Shown one piece after another: positions 32,041-38,312 of a stretch of 38,481 nt of DNA; the first letter of the stretch is position 1, and each line of letters starts with the position of its first letter. The position numbers were made by a program, and so were the translations under genes. Under the pieces are notes generated by a model. That model saw nothing but the letters and a program-made list of their open reading frames with translations. It searched no databases and had not been told where the DNA came from. Source of the DNA: a virus; IMG/VR virus record IMGVR_UViG_3300043395_003956, positions 1-38,481 of that record; one strand, written 5' to 3'.

Positions 32041-32603
32041 TGCCAGCCTTACGCTCAAAAACAGTTCGTGATGAAAACGCGATGATTGCCTTCTTGGAAG
32101 AAGAGAATATTCCGGGCCTTGTCGGAGGTCCCGACTACACCGGAAACTCATCTGGCTGGATCTCAGTTTTCTGCAATGATGCCCATAGAGATCGTGGCGT
32201 TACCCCGATTTACTCTGGAGTGGCGAGCGCTGCCAATTACGGCGACGCGATTACCGCAGGACATTACAGCGATAAGATCAATGTTGCGAATGCATCAAAG
32301 ATTATCTTTGGGCTGGAGGTGGTTGCAGCATCTTCAACTGATCTGCATCTGAACCTTCGGCTTTCCAACCTTGGAAATCCGTCATTGTCCACGGCGTCGC
32401 ACTGGTTCCGGCAACTTACCGCCCCAGACTACGCTTCATCTAAGTACGATGCAGATGTTGCAGAGTACGTAATTAAGAGCAGCCTCCTTACCCTCGGTGA
32501 GAAGTACGTGCTTGAGTTCCCCGTTTCAGCCAACTGGGCAAGCTTTGTGCTGCATCATGCCCACGCGACTGCAAGTTTCAAAATCTACGTGGATATTGGA
32601 TAA
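32040..32603 (+). CDS. beta-rich virion protein
   Basis: 187 residues, not recognised. After a helical start the sequence is dominated by strands (I-I-F-G-L-E-V-V-A-A, L-H-L-N-L-R-L, Y-V-L-E-F-P-V-S, A-S-F-K-I-Y-V-D-I), in line with a jelly-roll or Ig-like fold seen in head decoration and tail proteins. It is joined on both sides by TAATG overlaps. No catalytic or metal motif. A decoration or tail-tip role is inference. Confidence 0.75.
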   Translation: MPALRSKTVRDENAMIAFLEEENIPGLVGGPDYTGNSSGWISVFCNDAHRDRGVTPIYSGVASAANYGDAITAGHYSDKINVANASKIIFGLEVVAASSTDLHLNLRLSNLGNPSLSTASHWFRQLTAPDYASSKYDADVAEYVIKSSLLTLGEKYVLEFPVSANWASFVLHHAHATASFKIYVDIG

Positions 32604-32959
32604 TGAAGCCCGCATTTATGCACGACCCTGCTCGCTCAGAAGCTGGGCATGAAGTAAAGTTCTCCGTTCCCCCACGTGCCGAATACTACGGAAAGAAATT
32701 TCGCGCAGTAATCGTGCTTAAGAACGATGATCTGATCTACCAGTTCTTCAATGTGAAGCATGCAGACTTCCGCAATCTTCTTGCGGAAATCATTGAGGCT
32801 CACTTTGGAAAGACAGATGACTTTAGTGCCTCGTATGTCCCGGAGCTCGAGTCTCTGGGAGTTAGGGCTAAAAAAGTTTGTGACTCACCGTTCTTCGACT
32901 ACTCACACTATACCGAGAAGTTCTTGGGTCTAGTGGATAGTTGTCTTCAGGAGTCATGA
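32603..32959 (+). CDS. small virion-type protein, unknown
   Basis: 118 residues with an alpha-beta look: F-R-A-V-I-V-L-K-N-D-D-L-I-Y-Q-F-F then a helix (F-R-N-L-L-A-E-I-I-E-A-H-F) and an aromatic C-terminus (F-F-D-Y-S-H-Y-T-E-K-F). Not recognised. TAATG coupling to the gene before and a 1-base gap to the next. Confidence 0.75.
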   Translation: MKPAFMHDPARSEAGHEVKFSVPPRAEYYGKKFRAVIVLKNDDLIYQFFNVKHADFRNLLAEIIEAHFGKTDDFSASYVPELESLGVRAKKVCDSPFFDYSHYTEKFLGLVDSCLQES

Positions 32960-32960
32960 A

Positions 32961-33128
32961 ATGGACAAGCTTGCTACGTACGAAATACTTCTTTCGGAGC
33001 ATCCTCTGTGGGAAAAAGAAGCAGGGGCTTGGGGAACTCTTTACGCAGCAAAGACTCAGCCTAAGCCCAAAAGTACCGGCTCTGTATGGCAGGCTTTGAG
33101 AACTTTAAAAGCCGCCTATAGGGCATAA
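32961..33128 (+). CDS. 55-residue tagged protein
   Basis: A short gene with AGGAG eight bases before its ATG, directly after the preceding stop. It begins M-D-K-L-A-T-Y-E-I-L-L-S-E-H-P-L-W-E-K-E, matching the start of the 30491 protein at 11 of its first 16 residues, then a linker rich in K/P and a C-terminal helix (V-W-Q-A-L-R-T-L-K-A-A-Y-R). The shared N-terminus is the strongest sign it is real. It is the last gene before the terminator at 33253. It might be little more than a delivery tag plus a DNA- or protein-binding helix. Confidence 0.78.
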   Translation: MDKLATYEILLSEHPLWEKEAGAWGTLYAAKTQPKPKSTGSVWQALRTLKAAYRA

Positions 33129-33186
33129 GCGTGTTTTCAACTATTCGCACTACAGTTTTTATAGCCAACGGAGAGGCTGGAGTATT

Positions 33187-33513
33187 CTACCTCGCCTGAA
33201 ACGGGTCGTTTTCTCGGATTGGTCCAAGGCCCTTAATTAAAATGATTGCCTTAAAGTCCCACTTCTCCCAGTGGGACTTTTTGTAAACAGCATCGTTAGC
33301 GTCACACCACTCTTTTAAGAGGGATCTAAAAAACGGCACTTCACCTTTCGTGATGTGCCGTGTCAGCCGCAGGTGGAACACCCACTTAAGGGGGTCCACC
33401 TGCGGGATTAGATCCCAGCCGTAGAGATCTCCGAGAAGGCTACGCTCGAAGCTCTTCGCTGCGAGTGGGATCCACGCGAGACTTGGCGGTCTCGACGATT
33501 CTGTAGATTCCAT
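33187..33513 (-). CDS. doubtful hypothetical protein
   Basis: 108 residues if started at the ATG ending at 33513, which overlaps the upstream gene by 74 bases and has only a weak GAG before it. The later part reads like ordinary protein (H-L-R-L-T-R-H-I-T-K-G-E, W-D-F-K-A-I-I-L-I-K-G-L-G). A plus-strand terminator (33253-33282) and an 11-bp inverted repeat (33367-33405) lie inside it, which argues against a long conserved gene. An internal GTG start at 33399 is possible. Not recognised. Confidence 0.4.
   Translation of the reverse strand: MESTESSRPPSLAWIPLAAKSFERSLLGDLYGWDLIPQVDPLKWVFHLRLTRHITKGEVPFFRSLLKEWCDANDAVYKKSHWEKWDFKAIILIKGLGPIRENDPFQAR
33253..33283 (+). terminator. intrinsic terminator of the late plus-strand unit
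   Basis: AAAGTCCCACT (33253-33263), loop TCTCCC and AGTGGGACTTT (33270-33280) form an 11-bp stem ending in a TTTTT run on the plus strand. It follows the last gene of the polymerase-virion unit by 125 bases. It is the only hairpin in the window with a classic T-run. The A-run before the stem means it could also act on the minus strand. Confidence 0.78.
33367..33405. repeat. 11-bp inverted repeat with nested stem
   Basis: CCGCAGGTGGA (33367-33377) and TCCACCTGCGG (33395-33405) are exact inverted repeats. The 17-base loop can add ACCC/GGGT pairs. It lies just beyond the 3' end of the gene at 33440-34012 in minus orientation, so it may be that gene's terminator, although no T-run follows. Confidence 0.5.
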
Positions 33514-34012
33514 CGACTACTCGGATGGAGTGCCCGCTCCGGATCGGATATTCCGAGCGAAGGGTCTCCATGCTGACCTTCAAATACTGCTGTACCATCT
33601 CTTCTTGGCTTTCGCCATCCCTACGTTCAAGATCTCCGAACGCGGTTTCGTGCGTTAGGACTGGGACATTAACGCGCCCACCCTGCGCACGAACATCAAT
33701 CCAGCTCCAACCCCGGAGCCCATGCCACTCATCTATCGTCACTGAGTGCCCAGAAACTTTGCCGTAGTCCTCTGCATTGAGGCCTTTCAGACCGAGGACC
33801 AATCGGCGGGGCTTGCCAGTTGTCTCGATTTTTTCCCCGAACTTTTGTGTTCTGGCTTTGACATAGGCAAACAACTCAGCGGGGTCATCCCCTACCATAC
33901 GGAGAGTGGTTGCCGAAACGAGGGTGTCTGTATCGATCATATGAAGAACCAGGGCGTATCCTGCTTCTTCTCCGCGAATTTGACGAATTTCATAGCCAGA
34001 GACGACTTGCAT
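33440..34012 (-). CDS. hypothetical protein
   Basis: 190 residues, not recognised. Mixed alpha-beta: G-Y-A-L-V-L-H-M-I-D-T-D, a helix (P-A-E-L-F-A-Y-V-K-A-R), R-R-L-V-L-G-L, W-S-W-I-D-V-R, and a C-terminal helix rich in E/Q/M. The ATG is preceded by GGAGG with a 7-base spacer, one of the best ribosome sites here. It is transcribed away from terL and sits between two plus-strand late units, so it may belong to another expression class. No known motif. Confidence 0.78.
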   Translation of the reverse strand: MQVVSGYEIRQIRGEEAGYALVLHMIDTDTLVSATTLRMVGDDPAELFAYVKARTQKFGEKIETTGKPRRLVLGLKGLNAEDYGKVSGHSVTIDEWHGLRGWSWIDVRAQGGRVNVPVLTHETAFGDLERRDGESQEEMVQQYLKVSMETLRSEYPIRSGHSIRVVDGIYRIVETAKSRVDPTRSEELRA

Positions 34013-34032
34013 CGGTTATCCTCCTCAATTAA

Positions 34033-34065
34033 TGCTCATCGTGAGCAAAGTTCTTATGACGGAGG
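34033..34065 (+). promoter_or_regulatory. terL promoter region: dyad, CTTATGAC copy 3 and ribosome site
   Basis: In the 57-base divergent gap, TGCTCA-TCG-TGAGCA (34033-34047) is an exact dyad that could be an operator. CTTATGAC follows at 34053-34060, directly abutting GGAGG (34061-34065) of the terL GTG start. If the motif sets a start within or just after it, the message would have an extremely short leader. Confidence 0.5.
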
Positions 34066-34069
34066 TTGC

Positions 34070-37000
34070 GTGAATTTTTTAGATCCTAAGTTTCTTGGTT
34101 CCTGGGAATATTCAGAGCCAAGGCAGGATGAAGAACGGATATCTGAAGATGCTTTACGAGACGCACAGATACCGCTGACTCCGTCTCAGTTTATTGAAAC
34201 CACAATGATGATGCCCAACCCGCATTCCCGTAAGCTAGAAAACTTCTCATTTGCTGAACGCCAATATCTACGACAAATCTACGACATTCAAGCCCCACGC
34301 GTCCTCCTTATGTGCGGAAGACAGGTGGAGAAGACAGTCCATGAGGACGAGCTGGTTCTTCTTTCGACGGGCAGGCATGTCCGAATCAAAGATGTCCAGC
34401 TTGGAGATCGCCTTGTTTGCCTCAATACCGACGAGGTAGCGGATGGCGTCGAGCTCGGGACTGGGCACCTGGCCACCTCGTCTGATGTGACCTGGAAGTC
34501 CGCCAGGTACAACAAACCTTGTGTTCGCGTTTGTACGAGGCAGGGACATAAAGCGGTGCTCGCTACGACGCACCCCATCCGTGTATGGGGAGGATGGCGT
34601 ACTGCAGGAGACGTGCGTGTAGGAGACCGAATTGCAGTTGTTCGACGTGCGGGGGAGTTCCACGGCCTCGCGCAGTCGGACTCCCGTGTCAAGCTCACAG
34701 CGTTCATGCTTGGAGATGGCCACTGCTCTCCGTCCGGATTGTCATTTACAAACGCGACGGATGTAGTCCTGGCGGACTTTATCGAAGGGCTGACCCAAGA
34801 GGGAATGACCTACGGGGTCTCAGACAAGGTAGGAACAGAAGCCGTAGCTCTCCGCCTCCCAAGGTACCGAGCCCAGAAGCTGTACGACTGGATTGGGGAG
34901 GATGGCCTTCTGGGGAAGACCTCCTACACCAAGTCCATCCCGGAGTGGGTATTCCATCTTCCGCGACAACAGACAGCTATGTTCTTGAATCGGTTGTGGG
35001 CGACTGACGGGCATGTAAAGCAAAATACCGGCTCAAAGTGGTCCATCGAGTACTGCTCGATGTCGCACGAGATGATTCGGCAGGTTCAGGCGTTGCTGTG
35101 GAAGTTCGGGGTGCCTTCTTCTATTCGAAAGAACTGGCCTGCCATTTACAAAAGGCGCGGAGAGGATGTCACTGCGTACATCCTTCGCGTAGAGACACAG
35201 GAAGGGGTTCGGACCTTCGTGCGCGAAATCGGAGCCCTCGGGAAAATTGAACAACAAAATATTCCCAGCTGGGAATCGAGCTCCAATCGTGACACGTACC
35301 CAGAGGAGGTGACCCAGCTTGTCCGGGACATCTACAACTCTGTGCGTCCCACGAAGGGAGAGAGGACCTTGCGCGCCGCTGGAATCGAGCGCCTTCCTCG
35401 GAAGAAGTACACACTTACCCGGAGGAAACTCGAGGAATTCGTCATCTTTTTTGAAGGGGATGTACGGTACGACCAAGAGCGAGTAGCTCTACTGCGCGCG
35501 CATCTCCATTCTGATATTTATTGGGATGAAGTTGAAGAAATCGTAGATGAGGGAGACTGCTGGTGCTTCGACCTGACAGTGCGCGGGCACCATAACTTTG
35601 TTGCAGGAGCGATCTTCACGCACAACAGCACTACATTAGGAAACAAGACACTTTCATACGCGTGTTTGATCCCGCACTTTCGCATCCTCTACGTCTCCCC
35701 ATCTAGCCAGCAGACAAAGGAGTTCTCCAAGACGCGCCTACGAGAGCCCCTTGAGACCTGTCCTGATCTCAGAACTTGGTTTCCCGGGCACCTCACCGAC
35801 AACGTTTTCGAAAAGAAAGCGATCAACCGAAGTGAGATCAAACTTCGGTATGCGTTCCTCAACGCAGACAGATGCCGCGGCCTCTCGGCAGATCTTATTT
35901 GTATGGATGAGTTTCAAGATCTACTTCTCGATAATATTCCGGTTATTGAGGAAGCAGCGTCACATAGTCCGTTTAAATGGTTTATTTACAGTGGTACTCC
36001 AAAAAGTTTAGATAATCCTATTCAAAGATACTGGGACGCGTACTCAACACAGAATGAGTGGGCAGTTCCTTGTGAGCGGCACGGATTCAACAACAACCCG
36101 GGAACTTGGCATTGGAATATATTGGGAGAACGAAACATTGGAATTACTGGGCTGTCTTGTGACAAATGCGGAGAGCTAATTCGTCCAGATCATCCTATGG
36201 CGCAGTGGGTTAAAACTGGAAATCCAAATCCTAAATTTGATATTTTTGAAGGGTTCAGAATTCCGCAGTTGATGGTGCCATGGCTCGAGTGGAGTAATAT
36301 TCTCACTAAATATAATCAGTATCCTCGTGCAAAGTTCTACAACGAGGTTCTCGGTGCAAGTTTTGACTCCGGACAACGCCCCCTGACTGAAGGGGATGTA
36401 CAGTCGTGCTGCGACCCAGATTTCTCTCTTAAGATGGAGAAGCTAAAAGAATTTTTGCCTAAACTTCGAGGAAAGCAGGTTTACGCGGGAATCGACTGGG
36501 GCCAGGACTCGAACAACTCGTACACGATCATCTTCATCGGATCGTATATCGATGGTGCATTCCGCATTGTCTTTGCGCATCGATTCTCGGGCGCCGAGGC
36601 GGAGCCAAAAGAGCAAATTGAAAAAATTAAGAAGCTCTTGACCGCTTTCCAGATCACGCGGGTAGGAGTTGACTACGGTGGCGGCTATTGGCCAAATGAT
36701 GAGCTTCTTCGCACCTATGGATCGCAAAAGATTGTGCGATACCAGTACTCAACGCCTAAGACGATTATGAAGTTTGACGCGGCAAAGGGTCGATTTTTAA
36801 TTCATCGCTCTGAAGTGATGAGCGCAGTTTTTAACGCCATTAAACGGAGAGTGTTTAAGTTCCCAAAATGGTCTGAGTTTGGAAATCCCTTTGGGTCCGA
36901 CATGCTTGCTATTTTTTCAGAATACAATGAAAGAACGCGCATGACTGAGTATAAAAAGGCGCACAACACCACCGATGATAGTTTTCATGCTTTACTACTT

Positions 37001-37087
37001 TGTTTCATTGTTTCGATGATTGATCACCCTCGCCCAGATATCATCGTACCAAGTGCTAAAATTGATCGAGAACTCGACACAGACTGA
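34070..37087 (+). CDS. terL: terminase large subunit, interrupted by an intein
   Basis: 1005 residues before splicing, 574 after. The start is GTG at 34070 with GGAGG four bases before it; the frame continues upstream but reads as the antisense of another gene. Spliced ATPase domain: G-R-Q-V-E-K then S-T-T-L-G (P-loop, residues 83-90), L-I-C-M-D-E-F-Q-D (Walker B with catalytic Glu), Y-S-G-T-P-K (motif III). A zinc-like C-x2-H and C-x2-C pair follows (C-E-R-H, C-D-K-C). Nuclease domain: A-G-I-D-W-G-Q-D-S, V-G-V-D-Y-G-G-G-Y-W, and T-T-D-D-S-F-H as the acidic triad. The protein pumps DNA into the head through the portal and cuts it. The gene has its own promoter and an 18-bp hairpin at its end. 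Confidence 0.95.
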   Translation: MNFLDPKFLGSWEYSEPRQDEERISEDALRDAQIPLTPSQFIETTMMMPNPHSRKLENFSFAERQYLRQIYDIQAPRVLLMCGRQVEKTVHEDELVLLSTGRHVRIKDVQLGDRLVCLNTDEVADGVELGTGHLATSSDVTWKSARYNKPCVRVCTRQGHKAVLATTHPIRVWGGWRTAGDVRVGDRIAVVRRAGEFHGLAQSDSRVKLTAFMLGDGHCSPSGLSFTNATDVVLADFIEGLTQEGMTYGVSDKVGTEAVALRLPRYRAQKLYDWIGEDGLLGKTSYTKSIPEWVFHLPRQQTAMFLNRLWATDGHVKQNTGSKWSIEYCSMSHEMIRQVQALLWKFGVPSSIRKNWPAIYKRRGEDVTAYILRVETQEGVRTFVREIGALGKIEQQNIPSWESSSNRDTYPEEVTQLVRDIYNSVRPTKGERTLRAAGIERLPRKKYTLTRRKLEEFVIFFEGDVRYDQERVALLRAHLHSDIYWDEVEEIVDEGDCWCFDLTVRGHHNFVAGAIFTHNSTTLGNKTLSYACLIPHFRILYVSPSSQQTKEFSKTRLREPLETCPDLRTWFPGHLTDNVFEKKAINRSEIKLRYAFLNADRCRGLSADLICMDEFQDLLLDNIPVIEEAASHSPFKWFIYSGTPKSLDNPIQRYWDAYSTQNEWAVPCERHGFNNNPGTWHWNILGERNIGITGLSCDKCGELIRPDHPMAQWVKTGNPNPKFDIFEGFRIPQLMVPWLEWSNILTKYNQYPRAKFYNEVLGASFDSGQRPLTEGDVQSCCDPDFSLKMEKLKEFLPKLRGKQVYAGIDWGQDSNNSYTIIFIGSYIDGAFRIVFAHRFSGAEAEPKEQIEKIKKLLTAFQITRVGVDYGGGYWPNDELLRTYGSQKIVRYQYSTPKTIMKFDAAKGRFLIHRSEVMSAVFNAIKRRVFKFPKWSEFGNPFGSDMLAIFSEYNERTRMTEYKKAHNTTDDSFHALLLCFIVSMIDHPRPDIIVPSAKIDRELDTD
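34334..35626 (+). mobile_element. intein with LAGLIDADG homing endonuclease in terL P-loop
   Basis: 431 residues in frame, inserted exactly between Lys and Ser of the terminase P-loop. N-terminal block: T1-V-H-E-D5-E-L-V-L-L with I-K-D-V-Q-L-G-D. Block B: L-A-T-T-H80-P. Two LAGLIDADG helices: L-T-A-F-M-L-G-D-G (121-129) and F-L-N-R-L-W-A-T-D-G (217-226). Blocks F/G: C-F-D-L-T-V at 411, H-H-N-F, and the final T-H430-N431 followed by Ser+1. Residue 1 is Thr, where most inteins have Cys or Ser. Splicing is expected because the terminase cannot work without it. The endonuclease can copy the intein into empty alleles. Confidence 0.93.
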
Positions 37088-37119
37088 CAACCACGACGGA
37101 AGTCGTGGTTGTCAGTCTG
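37080..37119. terminator. 18-bp perfect hairpin between convergent terL and membrane-protein gene
   Basis: CAGACTGACAACCACGAC (37080-37097) and GTCGTGGTTGTCAGTCTG (37102-37119) pair without mismatch around a GGAA tetraloop. The terL stop TGA (37085-37087) lies inside the left arm. The symmetric position between convergent genes suggests a two-way terminator or RNA end-protecting stem. There is no T-run on either side. Confidence 0.72.
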
Positions 37120-37129
37120 GGGGATTCGA

Positions 37130-37585
37130 TCAGCCAGACACGCGTGTCTGCTGAGCGTTGAGGACTTCCGCAGCTTTGTACAGAAGCTTGCTCTGCTCGG
37201 CGGGGGTCATGCGCATAACTCTGCGCATTTCCAGGGTCACTTTTTCATTTTCACCAATCATCACTGCGTTCATGAGTAGGGTACTTGCTACCCCAACCGC
37301 GCCGGCAATGCCAACCGCAGGAAGGACATTAGCGTTGATGATGTCGATATTTGCATACTTACCAAGAGCGTAAGTACCGCCAGCAGCCACACCGCCGTGA
37401 ACGATTGCAACGCCTGTTTTTCCAACGCCGACTTTGTCCCACATATCAACGTAGTTGACCCAGAAATTAGTATCTTCGCTCATTTTGACGCCCTCTGTGT
37501 TAGAGTGGTTTTTTTGTACATTAGTTGCATCGGCAACTGAATCCGGAACAACCGGCTTTCTCATTGGTGGTCGTTTTCCAGCCAA
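37130..37585 (-). CDS. small two-helix membrane protein with two candidate starts
   Basis: 151 residues from a TTG ending at 37585 with AAGGAGGG six bases upstream, or 117 from the ATG ending at 37483 with GAGGG seven bases upstream; both sites look good. From the shorter start, residues 22-41 (T-G-V-A-I-V-H-G-G-V-A-A-G-G) and 52-76 (V-L-P-A-V-G-I-A-G-A-V-G-V-A-S-T-L-L) are hydrophobic, the second strongly. The C-terminus is a charged helix. The extra 34 residues are basic at the N-terminal end. Size, two membrane helices and paired starts recall holins, but a virion membrane-contact protein is equally possible. No homologue recognised. Confidence 0.78.
   Translation of the reverse strand: MAGKRPPMRKPVVPDSVADATNVQKNHSNTEGVKMSEDTNFWVNYVDMWDKVGVGKTGVAIVHGGVAAGGTYALGKYANIDIINANVLPAVGIAGAVGVASTLLMNAVMIGENEKVTLEMRRVMRMTPAEQSKLLYKAAEVLNAQQTRVSG
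37135..37150. repeat. 16-bp perfect palindrome
   Basis: CAGACACGCGTGTCTG reads the same on both strands. It covers the last codons of the minus-strand membrane-protein gene, 16 bases beyond the 18-bp hairpin. Possible protein-binding site or part of the terminator. Confidence 0.55.
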
Positions 37586-37609
37586 AGCTATACCCTCCTT
37601 GGCAATTAT

Positions 37610-37617
37610 CTTATGAC
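37610..37617 (+). promoter_or_regulatory. CTTATGAC motif, copy 4
   Basis: The 8-base word recurs in the 25-base gap between two minus-strand genes, with AT-rich sequence before it (GCAATTAT) like other copies. Read in plus orientation it would drive transcription antisense through the HTH gene toward the plus-strand gene at 38313. It overlaps the stop codon of the HTH gene, so chance is a real alternative. Confidence 0.35.
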
Positions 37618-38294
37618 GATTTTATCGCGTTTTTTAACGATTCGAATAAATCATCTTTCATTGGGGTTTCGATTCGCAAGTCTACTGGAAGCTCGTTGCT
37701 CATCTCGATGTAGATGAAGATGCTTATCCGCAGCCGGCGACGAGCATCTGCCAGAAGCTTGTGTGCTTGCTGTAACGCGAGCGATGTTTTATAATCTTCG
37801 CGAGAAACAACATCAGTTAGCAATCGCGCGCTTAGTCTTAGCAAGACTTTCCACGCGTCTCTTTGTACCGCTGCTCCAATAGTACTGAGATCGTTCTCAT
37901 CCATGCGGGCAAATACATCAGCCCAACTTTCCAGTTCTTTAAGAGAGTAGCTCCCCACGGGTCGTTGGTATTGTTCGATGGCAGCCGCGTACAGTTCTCT
38001 GGAGAATTCTTCTGTCATTCCTAATGTTTCGTTGCGCAGATCCAGCATGTGCTGAATTACCATCATCTCTGATTCGAGTCGTCGCACCTGCGCCCGTATT
38101 GCTCTAAACTCTGCGGCAGTTACGCGGGTAGACTGGTCATCCACCAACAATTCGTGAACTTCCTCTGGGTTCAGATAGCGGCTCCGACCATGCTGACCAC
38201 TTGATAGTTGCCCACTGTTGATATAGTTTCTGATTGTTCGTGGGGTCTTGCCAAGAACACGCGACGCCTCGGCTATACTCATCGAGTACTTCAT
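37611..38294 (-). CDS. MerR/excisionase-like HTH DNA-binding protein with coiled coil
   Basis: 227 residues from the ATG ending at 38294 (GGAG six bases upstream); an earlier start at 38351 would overlap the divergent gene and is rejected. Residues 5-50 fit a winged HTH of the MerR/excisionase type: S-I-A-E-A-S-R-V-L-G-K-T-P-R-T-I-R-N-Y-I, then G-R-S-R-Y-L-N-P-E-E-V for the wing and next helix. A coiled coil follows (R-A-Q-V-R-R-L-E-S-E-M), then a helical domain (about 105-200) of unknown type. Probably a phage transcription regulator; targets unknown. No integrase is nearby, so an excisionase role is less likely. Confidence 0.82.
   Translation of the reverse strand: MKYSMSIAEASRVLGKTPRTIRNYINSGQLSSGQHGRSRYLNPEEVHELLVDDQSTRVTAAEFRAIRAQVRRLESEMMVIQHMLDLRNETLGMTEEFSRELYAAAIEQYQRPVGSYSLKELESWADVFARMDENDLSTIGAAVQRDAWKVLLRLSARLLTDVVSREDYKTSLALQQAHKLLADARRRLRISIFIYIEMSNELPVDLRIETPMKDDLFESLKNAIKSS
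38274..38279 (+). promoter_or_regulatory. possible -10 box for the rightmost gene
   Basis: TATACT at 38274-38279 lies about 34 bases before the ATG at 38313. A TTGCCA at 38248 is 20 bases upstream, longer than the usual spacer. It lies inside the HTH coding region. Weak evidence. Confidence 0.28.
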
Positions 38295-38312
38295 TCCATC
38301 TCCGGGTTTTCT

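Noticed and set aside
33131-33199. Possible 22-codon micro-gene after the 55-residue protein
   Set aside because: GTG start, weak AGGG site and no pattern; too short to support.
33746-34069. Upstream extension of the terminase frame
   Set aside because: It is antisense to the gene at 33440-34012 and reads as shadow; GTG at 34070 with GGAGG is a clear start.
34334-35626. Group I intron as an explanation for the LAGLIDADG insertion in terL
   Set aside because: The frame is continuous through both junctions and has Hint blocks and a final His-Asn, so it is an intein.
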